From positions 18,000 to 81,999 of the forward strand of contig NZ_QUET01000019.1 in NCBI RefSeq assembly GCF_003478445.1: a stretch of 64,000 bases of DNA, read 5' to 3'. Positions 19,246-27,281 of this stretch are shown one piece after another. Source of the stretch: Roseburia sp. AM59-24XD (GTDB lineage: Bacteria; Bacillota; Clostridia; Lachnospirales; Lachnospiraceae). The position numbers and the translations under genes are program-made. Numbering within the stretch: the first letter of the stretch is position 1; the number at the start of each line of letters is the position of its first letter. The notes under the pieces are model-generated. The model made no database searches. It was not told the origin of the DNA and was given only the letters and a program-made list of their open reading frames with translations.

Positions 19246-19896
19246 CTAGTATTTTCTTTTGCCTTTGGCCGGTGCATAATCCCGCATCCCCGGGATCGCG
19301 CCTCCCGATACCGCCCAAAAATACAGACTTGCCACGCTGCAATACGGTGTAAATCTGCGGCGGTATTTTTCAAATAATTCCCGGTCAATCTTGCGGTGGT
19401 GATATACCATCCGAAGCCCGCGCCGGATCGCCAGATCATCATAACTGAATACATTCGGTCTCTGCAGACAGAACAAAAGAAGCATTTCCGCTGTCCAGAC
19501 GCCGATCCCCTTTAAACTGCTGAGTGAACGGATTGCATCCTCATCCGAAAGATTCCGTATATTCTCCAGATCAAAGCTGCCATCCGATACCTTCTTTGCA
19601 AAATCTGCAATATATTCTGCTTTTCGAAAAGAAATTCCTAGCGACTGAAGCTGTTCAATATCCATCCTGCAGATGTTTTCTGCGTTCACCTCTCCAACCC
19701 GTTCAAGCGTCCTTTTCCAGATCGTCTCCTGTGCCTTTGTCGAGATCTGCTGCCCGATAATATGATGCACGATCGATGAAAACAGATCCGTATCCACTGT
19801 CCGTTTTATGGGACCGATCTGCTCGATCACTTCCTTTAATTTCTGATCCTTTCCCTTCAGATAAGAAATTTCTTTCTCTCCATATTCAAAATACAT
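19246..19896 (-). CDS. DNA-3-methyladenine glycosylase II-like (HhH-GPD)
   Basis: A 216-aa base-excision repair enzyme that removes alkylated purines from DNA. The HhH-GPD fold is evident: VHHIIGQQISTKAQETIW, the hairpin LKGIGVWTAEMLLLF, and the catalytic Asp in FSYDDLAIRRGLRMVYH. No iron-sulfur cysteine set at the C-terminus, which argues against MutY/Nth. It lacks the N-terminal AlkA domain of E. coli, so it is the short form. A one-mismatch TGTCC palindrome lies inside at 19798-19815. Confidence 0.88.
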   Translation of the reverse strand: MYFEYGEKEISYLKGKDQKLKEVIEQIGPIKRTVDTDLFSSIVHHIIGQQISTKAQETIWKRTLERVGEVNAENICRMDIEQLQSLGISFRKAEYIADFAKKVSDGSFDLENIRNLSDEDAIRSLSSLKGIGVWTAEMLLLFCLQRPNVFSYDDLAIRRGLRMVYHHRKIDRELFEKYRRRFTPYCSVASLYFWAVSGGAIPGMRDYAPAKGKRKY

Positions 19897-19974
19897 ACGA
19901 AGCTCCTTTTGTAACTATCTGTCACAGATAACACAGCATGACGGTTATTCTGCAATTTTTATTCTGCCATCCCT

Positions 19975-20352
19975 CTATTCTTCAATGATCTTGGAAAGGA
20001 TCTGAAATATTTCCTGCCCCCTTGGATCCGTCTCGGAAATATTCATCTCCTGCAGACATTCATGCAGTCGTCTCATCTCACTTCTCTGCTGTTCAAACCG
20101 CTCCAGAAGCCCCAATTTCTCCTCGCAGCCTTTAAGCTGCTTCGTGATCCTTTTGACAGCATCATGCACCGCCTGTCTGGAAATCTCCATCTCCTCAGCA
20201 ATCTCCGAGATAGAATAGTCCTCCTGAATATATGCCTCAAAAATACGCCTGTTATTTTCTTTTAATAATGCACCATAAAAATCATAGAGCATGGAAAGGT
20301 ATACTCTCTCCTCCAGCCGCTGCTCAATACTTTGCTCCTGTCCCCGCGTCAC
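19975..20352 (-). CDS. ylxM: YlxM-family putative DNA-binding protein
   Basis: A 125-aa protein of the UPF0122 family, usually encoded directly before ffh and linked to SRP function in Firmicutes. A sigma-70 region-4-like helix-turn-helix spans about 45-75 (DYSISEIAEEMEISRQAVHDAVKR). A coiled-coil-like C-terminus follows. Here two genes (glycosylase and DUF2007) and a fresh promoter separate it from ffh. It has its own promoter at 20410-20438. Confidence 0.92.
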   Translation of the reverse strand: MTRGQEQSIEQRLEERVYLSMLYDFYGALLKENNRRIFEAYIQEDYSISEIAEEMEISRQAVHDAVKRITKQLKGCEEKLGLLERFEQQRSEMRRLHECLQEMNISETDPRGQEIFQILSKIIEE

Positions 20353-20409
20353 ATCTATTTCCCCGCTTTCTCTATCAATTCTGACTTTCTAAATTTCTTT
20401 GCCAAGACC

Positions 20410-20438
20410 ATTATACATGTTTTGCCTGTTTGAAACAA
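20410..20438 (-). promoter_or_regulatory. Candidate promoter of ylxM
   Basis: On the minus strand TTGTTT (20438-20433), 17-bp spacer, TATAAT (20415-20410). Lies at the boundary between the accessory island and the housekeeping block. Confidence 0.65.
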
Positions 20439-20468
20439 TAACAATCCATAGCATCAGTTGGTGGAAAA

Positions 20469-21224
20469 TTATCTATCGAAAGCGATCTCCCTTTCCCCCT
20501 TCGTATAATACACAAAGACATCCTCCAGATTACGAATATTTTTCTTTTTCTTTTCCAGATCCGAAATAAGATTTTCAACCGTATCCTGCACAAGGATCTC
20601 TCCCGATTTGATCAGGATAACCTCTTTTGCAATGTCTTCAATATCACTTACCACATGTGTTGCATATAAAATGGTACACGTTTTGGAAAGCTCCCTGACA
20701 AAATTTCGAAAATCATATCTTTCTACCGGATCAAGGCCTACCGTCGGCTCATCTAATATGATAAAATCCGGATCTCCGAGCAATGCCTGTGCCATAAGCA
20801 CCCTCTGTTTCATTCCACCGGACAGGGTTGATATCTTTCGACTGGCGACATCCAGAATGTGCAGTCTTTCCAGCAAATAAGTGATTTCTTCCCGGACCTC
20901 CCGTTTTTTCAGTCCCTTTAATACTGCAATATAATTCATACATTCTAAAACAGAAAACTCTTCATACAATCCCTGCTTTTGCGGCACATACCCCACTCTT
21001 TTTCTATAATCTTTTCCAAGCTTTTTTATGTTCTCATTTCCGTACAAAATCTCGCCGCTATAATTCTGAATGCCATCCACCATGATACCGATCAAGGTGC
21101 TTTTTCCGGCTCCGTTCGGCCCCAGCAGCCCATAAACGCCACCCTGCATTTCGATATTCACATGGGATAATACTGTTTTTTTGTTGTACTCCTTAACCAG
21201 ATCTTTTGCAACTATTTTTTTCAT
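20469..21224 (-). CDS. ABC transporter ATP-binding protein of the agr island
   Basis: A 251-aa ABC-2-type ATPase. Walker A GPNGAGKST at residues 35-43, Q-loop VGYVPQKQGLYEEF, signature STLSGGMKQRV, Walker B FIILDEPTVGLDPVE and switch His in YATHVVSD. The start at 21224 overlaps the stop of the permease gene by ATGA, giving tight coupling; the long upstream extension to 21371 runs through the permease gene and is not real. Last gene of the agrD-led operon. It should power the adjacent membrane protein in export or in removing a toxic peptide. Confidence 0.93.
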   Translation of the reverse strand: MKKIVAKDLVKEYNKKTVLSHVNIEMQGGVYGLLGPNGAGKSTLIGIMVDGIQNYSGEILYGNENIKKLGKDYRKRVGYVPQKQGLYEEFSVLECMNYIAVLKGLKKREVREEITYLLERLHILDVASRKISTLSGGMKQRVLMAQALLGDPDFIILDEPTVGLDPVERYDFRNFVRELSKTCTILYATHVVSDIEDIAKEVILIKSGEILVQDTVENLISDLEKKKKNIRNLEDVFVYYTKGEREIAFDR

Positions 21225-23212
21225 ATGCTGTCCTCTCTCATCGTCAGATTTCCAACCACCATACCAAGAAAAATTAACGCTAGTAAGTGTAATCCATAAA
21301 ATCCAAACAAAATAACGCCGATCTTTGTCTGAATGATTCCAAACAGAGCATTTCCCGCAACGCAGTTCCAATGAAAGTTTAAATGATGGATCGAATAATT
21401 ACGAGAGACACTGTAGATCCAACTGCCATACAGGCTTCCCATCAAAAAGATGCTCCAGAAAATGATCATCCTGCATTTGGATCGAATCAGTGCATTTTTC
21501 CCAGAATAGGTAGAATACAGCAAAAGTCTTCTCTCCATTTTGTTGTCTACTCCATAAACGCAGAAGGCAAAAATGGCTATCGCTATGGCTGAAAAAATTT
21601 CGATAAAATGAAAGGCAAATGCTTCCTTCCCCATGCCAAGTGCCAGCCTGTATCCCTTCTCATATAAAATATGATCTGCCTTCTTTTTCTCCTGCAAAAG
21701 TACCTTTTTATATGCTTTTTGGGCTCCTTTTTCTCTTTTCACACCGATTTCAAGGATGGAGATATATTCCTGGGAAAACGTCTTGTCACTCTCCAAATCC
21801 GTTTTCCATTCTTGAATTTCTTTTAATATGTCCTGCATATACTTTTTTGCTTCCGGCACCGTTTTCCCCTGAATTTCCATCATATATTTTTCATAGTAAA
21901 GTTTGTCAACATCTCCTGCATTTTGTACCTGTATCCCGGAAATAAAATAACCCGCACACAATACCGCAAGAAGCAGCATCCATCCCTTTTCACAAACCCA
22001 GTATTTTTTTATCTCATAGAATAAAAGTTCCATTTTCGATGGCAGGTTCCAGCAAAAACTTGTCTTTCCGGCAATCTCCAGTGTCCTTCCATTTTCTCCG
22101 GCAAAGACCGGATATAAAAGGAACCCGGACACGCCTGACGAAATAATAAGCAACACACAGGCCAGGACCAGCACAAGATAGGTATGGACCGGCACATTCC
22201 ATACATTCACACAGGAATACTGTGCTAATATATTTCTGATATCCATAAACTGTATCAAATTAATCCTGCGCATCAGATACAGCCAGCTGTTATCCCGAAT
22301 ATGGAACCAGAAATAACCTTCCAGAAAAAAAATCCCCGCTATCATGGTAAATGCGATATTTCTTTTTTTCCACAAAAGGGTCAATGCATAAAAAATACTG
22401 AAAAATAAAATTCCCACCAAAATTTTATAGCATCCATATCCGATCAGAAATTCCCCTCCCGATATATTTGGCGGAAATCCCTGAAACATATAAAAGCTTT
22501 GTACCTTCACACGAAGATTTCCAAGACCATATAAAGAAGATAGAATAAGACATTTTACCCCATAAAATACGACCGATATGATCCCTGCATAAAAACAACC
22601 CACACCATATTTTACAAAACCAAGCCAGTTTCTTCCATTTGGCATGGCAAAATAAAACCTCAGAATCCCTTCATTTTTTTCAGGTATCAGCAGGATATAG
22701 GCTAACAGGAAGATCATACCAAACATCATGATTTCAAAGCAGTCTGCCTGAAGCAGCCGCTCCATCCCGTACGCATCAATTTCCTTTTCTTTTACGTTCC
22801 TGAATCCGGAAAAATCTGCTTTAATTTTTTGTTGTAATCTTTTGGAATACTTACCTTTTACAAAAATAGAAATTCCATTTTCCTGTCGATCCAATACAGA
22901 AGCCACATATTCTTTATAGCTGTTACTATATTGTGCCTGTTTGTATATGATATTGTATAATGCATCCTCTGCTTTATAGGAATTTGTATACAGTCCGTTT
23001 TTTTCGAAATCTTTCTTTTCCGCAAACTTTTCCAATGTATTCATATCCATATTTTTTACATCGTGGATCATATTTTTATATGCGTTTCCGGAAAAATCTC
23101 CTCCCACACCGTCCCCCCTTAGCAAGGTATAAATGACGCACACAAAAAGAGACAACAAAACTACTGCACTTCTTTTTTTATTCAGGACTCTCCTGCATTC
23201 GCTCCGGAACAT
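21221..23212 (-). CDS. Large ABC-2-type membrane protein of the agr island
   Basis: A 663-aa integral membrane protein that looks like two ABC-2-like modules in tandem. Each has an N-terminal membrane helix (about residues 16-30; again near 415-435), a long charged extracytoplasmic loop rich in Lys/Tyr, then a cluster of about five to six membrane helices. Size and genetic setting recall the 650-residue membrane proteins that accompany Sec-exported bacteriocins such as lactococcin 972, but I see no specific signature. The start at 23212 has GGGGAG 8 bases upstream. It overlaps the ATPase gene. Exporter or immunity function is inference. Confidence 0.8.
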   Translation of the reverse strand: MFRSECRRVLNKKRSAVVLLSLFVCVIYTLLRGDGVGGDFSGNAYKNMIHDVKNMDMNTLEKFAEKKDFEKNGLYTNSYKAEDALYNIIYKQAQYSNSYKEYVASVLDRQENGISIFVKGKYSKRLQQKIKADFSGFRNVKEKEIDAYGMERLLQADCFEIMMFGMIFLLAYILLIPEKNEGILRFYFAMPNGRNWLGFVKYGVGCFYAGIISVVFYGVKCLILSSLYGLGNLRVKVQSFYMFQGFPPNISGGEFLIGYGCYKILVGILFFSIFYALTLLWKKRNIAFTMIAGIFFLEGYFWFHIRDNSWLYLMRRINLIQFMDIRNILAQYSCVNVWNVPVHTYLVLVLACVLLIISSGVSGFLLYPVFAGENGRTLEIAGKTSFCWNLPSKMELLFYEIKKYWVCEKGWMLLLAVLCAGYFISGIQVQNAGDVDKLYYEKYMMEIQGKTVPEAKKYMQDILKEIQEWKTDLESDKTFSQEYISILEIGVKREKGAQKAYKKVLLQEKKKADHILYEKGYRLALGMGKEAFAFHFIEIFSAIAIAIFAFCVYGVDNKMERRLLLYSTYSGKNALIRSKCRMIIFWSIFLMGSLYGSWIYSVSRNYSIHHLNFHWNCVAGNALFGIIQTKIGVILFGFYGLHLLALIFLGMVVGNLTMREDSI

Positions 23213-23216
23213 GACA

Positions 23217-24358
23217 TCAACTCCCCGCAATTTTGGCTAAATCGTTTGTTCGGTACACCATTCCATCCTTGTTCATTCCGTAAACTGAATCTTTGGACAT
23301 CTGGAAAATGAGATCTGACGAGGTGCCCATTTTTTTCGGCTTGCCAAAATTCTCCATCTGATAATAGGTGTTCTTCTGGGTTTTATCATCAGAAACTGCA
23401 AAAAAGGCCACATCCTCAAGTCCGATGGCTCTTACCATATTTGTCTGACTTGCGGCATAAATGCATTCTGTTTTTTTCGTTTCTATATTATATTTTTCTA
23501 TGCCCTTCTCATCGGAAAATACAATAACATCCTTTCCCATTGCTACACCCAGCATGGCGGAAGTAGGATTTTTTGAAAGAATTCTGTTTTCTTTTCCTTT
23601 CAGAAATTCCAGATAAGTGAGGTATGCTTCAATTTTACATCGTCTTTCTTTTCTATAATCTCCTTTTCGCTCAGATCACAGAACGTGTGAGAAAAACAAA
23701 CCATGCCATCCCTCACATCCAGTGATGTTATATTGTTGTCAACACTGGTAGAATGATAAAGCGTTTTTTCTGTGTCCTTTTCAAAATCATAAACACGAAT
23801 GCCCGCCTCCACATTGATCTTTTCTTCCCTGGCTTTCATGTCATATCCATTGCGATATGCTACGTACATACGCCCATCCCGGCAACATACCGCTGTCGCA
23901 GATTGCATCTCCCGAAAAGTATGCAAAAGCATACGATTTGTTCCATCCGGATTGCAGCGAACCAGATCCAAACTTTTCCAATCATCTCCCTCATCCTGAT
24001 TTCCCAGATAGTAAAGATATTCCCCGTCAAAAAAGACCAATAGACGACTGATACTCTCAATCCATCCGTCACAATCCGCATTATTATGTTGGCAGCCAAT
24101 CTTTTGACAAATAGGGGTTTCCTTCCTGGTTTTTGCATCGATATAAACAATTCCCCTGTCCCCATATTCAAACAGCCCCTTGTCCCCATACAATGCTCTG
24201 GAAAAGGAAGCATCACAAAACCACTCTTGCATGAATGATTTTGTGTCACTCCCTGTTCTGCTCAAAAAGAAAATAACCCAAACAACTGCCGCCGCAAGTA
24301 CAAGACACACCCCACAAACAAGCAGGGATTCCTTAGATATTCTTTTTCCATGTTTCAT
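23217..24358 (-). CDS. Membrane-anchored propeller-like protein, frameshifted
   Basis: About 380 aa with an N-terminal anchor (residues 12-33) and an extracytoplasmic region made of repeated strands such as YIDAKTRKETPICQK, YLYYLGNQDEG, MYVAYRNGYDM and GIRVYDFEKDTEKTLY, resembling DUF5050-type beta-propellers. The cysteines in CQKIGCQHNNADCDGW may bind metal or form disulfides. The frame of the first part (23600-24358) breaks at about 23634 in a run of A; adding one A gives DDVKIEAYLTYLEFLKGKENR running into the second part (23217-23555). It overlaps the solute-binding protein gene start by 26 bases. Function unknown; probably a sensing or surface subunit of this operon. Confidence 0.72.
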
Positions 24359-25790
24359 ATTGTCTCTTCACTTCCTTTAGCAGTTTCTTTTGCTTCCCGG
24401 CTACTGTTTTTTTTGCCATCTCATATTCCTCCGAAAACGTACTCTCTTTCCAGATATCATAATATTCTTTTCCCGCATCTGCATAAGTGCTTACATCCTT
24501 AAAATTTTTAAAATCCAGTTGAAACCCGGCAAACTTTGAAGTCTGACATTTTTTAGAACGATACAGTTTCTCCTTTTGTTGTCTGATGTTTTTGTAGTAA
24601 ACGGTCTCCTCTTCTGTCGGCAGGGAGCCCCGGAACAGCCCCAGTACATCCGCTAAGCTGTGACTGACACCTTTATCACTGACAACTCTTCCGTTTTCTA
24701 CGGTATAATCCTTCCCCTCTTTTCCATACAGCAGGAGCCTTGTATAATCGTCTCTGGTATACAATAAGGTTAATAACTGTAACGCATTTTCTTTCTTTTT
24801 ACTTTTTTCACAAATCCCCGTCGTTCCACCATTCCGTTCAAAATTTACCGTAAAATCCAGATCATAAACGGATACGCCGTCTAAAGAATCCACGGTCTCC
24901 GTTCTCTTTGTCAACAAAATCGTAAACTCTTTCTTTTTAATCAGCTCTTTTATCTTGTCCCGGTCACCGCTGTTTTGGTGAAAAGCACAAAGCTCATTGA
25001 TCTGCCCGGCTTTATTCAGATCATAAAACAGTTTTTCCAGTTGATATATCTTGGAATTTTCAAATACCGTTGATATGGTTTCTTTTTTCCCGTCAAAATA
25101 CATGCCGTAATCAATATTTCCACCCAAAATACCGGCAAAATCTTCGAGAGATAGATCAAATAAAAGCTTGTCCTTGTCCGTTTTATTTTTGGATAAATAT
25201 TGGTTGACCGATAAAATATCTCCATTAAAATTGGCTGCCTTTTTCCCAAGTACATCTTTATTAAAGACAATGCAGTATTTTCCGTCTGCAAAAATACCGT
25301 TTGGCACCGTATAAACCCGGCCGTCCACCTCCACCGATTTCCACAGAGGATCTTCAAAAGCACCATATAATTCGCTTTTATCATTCATCTGTCCGTCTAA
25401 ACACATCAAAAGATTATCCCGGCATAATTCTGTCACATAGTTTCTTTCATCTGTATTTTGACCTGCTAATGCAATATCCGTTGATCCATCCTTTAACACC
25501 TGACGAATCTCACGATCATACTCATCTTCCTTTAAATATTGAAATTTGAGACGAAAATTATATCCGTCTTCCTTTAATTTTTCGTTGAAATATTTCAAAT
25601 ACGTTTCATTCACATCGACATCATCGGATATAGTCCAGACAATATCCGATGATGATGCGGAAACCAGACGTTCCTTAATATCTGCCTTCTCAGCTGTTTT
25701 TTGCTGCTTTTGCACATCCTTTGAACATCCACACATGAAGATAGATGTGAATACAAGTATACTAACAAGTAGCTTTTGTCGTAGTTTCAT
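24333..25790 (-). CDS. Extracellular solute-binding lipoprotein
   Basis: A 485-aa exported lipoprotein with signal peptide and lipid-attachment Cys22 (IFMCGC). The body resembles family 1 periplasmic binding proteins: SDDVDVNETYLKYFNEKLKEDG, STDIALAGQNTD, VYTVPNGIFADGKYCIVFNKDVLGKKA and TTGICEKSKKKENALQLLTLLY. No sugar permease genes are nearby; the only transporter is the ABC-2-type pair downstream, so classical solute import is not supported. It may capture the peptide or a surface ligand. The start at 25790 lies inside the end of the preceding secreted-protein gene with GGGGG as ribosome site. Confidence 0.8.
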   Translation of the reverse strand: MKLRQKLLVSILVFTSIFMCGCSKDVQKQQKTAEKADIKERLVSASSSDIVWTISDDVDVNETYLKYFNEKLKEDGYNFRLKFQYLKEDEYDREIRQVLKDGSTDIALAGQNTDERNYVTELCRDNLLMCLDGQMNDKSELYGAFEDPLWKSVEVDGRVYTVPNGIFADGKYCIVFNKDVLGKKAANFNGDILSVNQYLSKNKTDKDKLLFDLSLEDFAGILGGNIDYGMYFDGKKETISTVFENSKIYQLEKLFYDLNKAGQINELCAFHQNSGDRDKIKELIKKKEFTILLTKRTETVDSLDGVSVYDLDFTVNFERNGGTTGICEKSKKKENALQLLTLLYTRDDYTRLLLYGKEGKDYTVENGRVVSDKGVSHSLADVLGLFRGSLPTEEETVYYKNIRQQKEKLYRSKKCQTSKFAGFQLDFKNFKDVSTYADAGKEYYDIWKESTFSEEYEMAKKTVAGKQKKLLKEVKRQYETWKKNI

Positions 25791-26160
25791 TGCTTGGCCC
25801 CCATTTATAAGCTCCTATAACAGCAGAATGCTTTGTCACTAATGATTTCATATAATCTTCTTCATAAACAGTAAAACTTTTCTCAGCACTTGCTGTTCCT
25901 GATGAAGAACCTGTCATCGTTCTTGTCTTACCTGCACTTACATCTCTATATGTACATGTGCAATCAGCTTTTACTGAACCTGTATTTCCTGATTGAAAAG
26001 TATACCCCTGAGCTTTATGTTGACCTATGGTGCTTATCCCCCCAACCCCGGCGCTTCCACATGTTCCATTCACCCTTGCCGCTGCATTTACATTTGCAGA
26101 ACATAACATAATACTTGCGAATAACATTGTTGCAACTATTGTATTTCTTATTTTTCTCAT
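25762..26160 (-). CDS. Small Sec-secreted protein of the agr island
   Basis: A 132-aa protein with a clear signal peptide (about 1-27, cleavage after ANVNA). The mature part is Gly/Ser/Thr-rich with Cys in NGTCGSAG, two in ADCTCTYRD and a terminal Cys. No known family recognised. It directly follows agrD and precedes a lipoprotein and ABC-type genes, a setting that suits a secreted effector such as a bacteriocin-like peptide. The last residues run 29 bases into the next gene; if the G5 run at about 25799 is one base short, the protein would end YKWGAKQ with an ATGA overlap, so its C-terminus is uncertain. Ribosome site AGAGG. Confidence 0.75.
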   Translation of the reverse strand: MRKIRNTIVATMLFASIMLCSANVNAAARVNGTCGSAGVGGISTIGQHKAQGYTFQSGNTGSVKADCTCTYRDVSAGKTRTMTGSSSGTASAEKSFTVYEEDYMKSLVTKHSAVIGAYKWGPSNETTTKATC

Positions 26161-26215
26161 AATATCTTACCTCTTTCTTGTATTTTTTAATTTTGTAATA
26201 TAAAACCAAACTTCC

Positions 26216-26404
26216 CTACAGTAGCTTTTCATTTTCTTTAAAATTATTTTTATGCTCTTTTATAAACATGTCCAATCCTTTGGGTTCAACCGGTTCATAA
26301 AACAACACTCTACACTGTTCACATGCAATAGGTGCAACAAGTATTGCTAATGCACACAGTATTGAACCATGTTTTGATATGAAACGATAAATTTTCGCTC
26401 TCAT
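26216..26404 (-). CDS. agrD: AgrD-type cyclic (thio)lactone autoinducer precursor
   Basis: A 62-aa quorum-sensing pro-peptide. Residues 1-27 form the membrane-seeking leader (SILCALAILVAPIA). The core CRVLF starts at Cys31 and is followed by the acidic recognition tail YEPVEPKGLDMF, matching the AgrD layout in which a five-residue thiolactone ring is cut out by AgrB just before an acidic, proline-containing tail. Predicted ring Cys31-Phe35; the N-terminal trimming point cannot be read. AAGGAG lies 7 bases before the start. Unusually it is divergent from agrB and heads the minus-strand operon. Confidence 0.88.
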   Translation of the reverse strand: MRAKIYRFISKHGSILCALAILVAPIACEQCRVLFYEPVEPKGLDMFIKEHKNNFKENEKLL

Positions 26405-26493
26405 AACTTCTCCTTTCCTCGTAATAATTTATGGATACTTCTCCATACAGACAATGTGATAATATCATATTATTTTCTAGAAAATAAAAAATT

Positions 26494-26576
26494 AGATTAA
26501 GTGGTCAAAAATACGGATTAAACGGTATTCATTCAGATTAAGTGGTCAAAAATACGGATTAAACGGTATTCATTCA
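26494..26576 (-). repeat. Tandem 41-bp perfect repeat with LytTR half-sites, facing agrD
   Basis: Two perfect 41-bp copies end to end. Each holds, on the minus strand, ACCGTTTAA and ACCACTTAA 21 bp apart; positions of the four 9-mers are 26497-26505, 26518-26526, 26538-26546 and 26559-26567. The 9+12-bp direct-repeat geometry is that of AgrA/LytTR binding sites. They end about 30 bp upstream of a weak -10 (TATGAT, 26469-26464) for agrD, which has no good -35, as expected for an activated promoter. Confidence 0.75.
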
Positions 26577-26606
26577 GCCACTTAATCCATTTTTTTAACC
26601 ACTCAA
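26577..26606 (+). promoter_or_regulatory. LytTR-type direct repeat facing agrB
   Basis: GCCACTTAA (26577-26585) and ACCACTCAA (26598-26606) on the plus strand, start to start 21 bp, the same motif and spacing as the minus-strand repeats but in the opposite orientation. It ends 7 bp before the agrB -35. Confidence 0.7.
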
Positions 26607-26613
26607 TCTCATA

Positions 26614-26643
26614 TTGTCAAGAAAACAATCTTTGTACTATAAT
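26614..26643 (+). promoter_or_regulatory. Promoter of agrB-agrA-agrC
   Basis: TTGTCA (26614-26619), 18-bp spacer, TATAAT (26638-26643). The -35 is one base off consensus and the direct repeat sits directly upstream, a class of promoter AgrA activates in staphylococci. Confidence 0.7.
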
Positions 26644-26672
26644 ATATATATTTTATTTTGGAGGTATCTTTT

Positions 26673-27281
26673 ATGTTTATAACACAACGCGTAAGTTCGG
26701 TTACGACATCTATATTGTATGAATCTCATCAAATTTCAAAACAAGAAAGTGAAATTTATACCTATTTGTTTTCTTATATTTGCAATCAATTACTGTTCAC
26801 TACAGCGTTTATACTCTTTGCTATTATCGTACATAGACTACCTGTGTGTTTGCTTTTTCTTTTATTCTTTTATTTTTTACGAAGTTTTTCTGGCGGATGG
26901 CATGCCTCTACTCCTATGAGCTGTATGATATTATCCATTTTCTGTTATCTTTTATGCATATATATTGTTCCTTTTATGCATTCTTATCCGCTTATTGTCT
27001 GTTCTTGTTGGATAATTTCCATGATTTGTTTGTTTCTCTATGCTCCTGCAGACACACGACATCGACCGATATCTCAAACAAGACGCGTTTACTTAAAAAA
27101 ACGTGCTCACATTGTTTATGTTTGTATCATCCTCATATATACCATTGCTTTTCTCTTAAATTGGTATATATTGTTGACGACTTTATCGTTTTGTGTCACA
27201 ATCACCGCCGTTGGTGTTATAATAAGTAAAATACAAAATAAAAAGGAGAATGCTTATGCTGCTGCAAGTCGGAATTTGTGA
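26673..27281 (+). CDS. agrB: AgrB-type autoinducer-processing membrane peptidase
   Basis: A 202-aa polytopic membrane cysteine protease that cuts AgrD and closes the thiolactone. The signature LRSFSGGWHASTPMSC contains catalytic His77 and Cys84, the same numbers as in Staphylococcus aureus AgrB. About five to six hydrophobic segments are visible. The start at 26673 was chosen over an upstream in-frame TTG because GGAGG lies 8 bases before it. The C-terminal end overlaps the start of agrA. The AT-rich composition contrasts with the housekeeping genes. Confidence 0.93.
   Translation: MFITQRVSSVTTSILYESHQISKQESEIYTYLFSYICNQLLFTTAFILFAIIVHRLPVCLLFLLFFYFLRSFSGGWHASTPMSCMILSIFCYLLCIYIVPFMHSYPLIVCSCWIISMICLFLYAPADTRHRPISQTRRVYLKKRAHIVYVCIILIYTIAFLLNWYILLTTLSFCVTITAVGVIISKIQNKKENAYAAASRNL

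Noticed and set aside
25762..26160. Secreted protein as lactococcin 972
   Set aside because: The size and setting are suggestive, but the aromatic and glycine pattern of that family is not seen, so only the locus analogy is kept.
26494..26576. Tandem 41-bp repeat as a CRISPR fragment
   Set aside because: There are only two copies with no spacer between them, no cas genes, and the internal 21-bp periodicity fits regulator binding.
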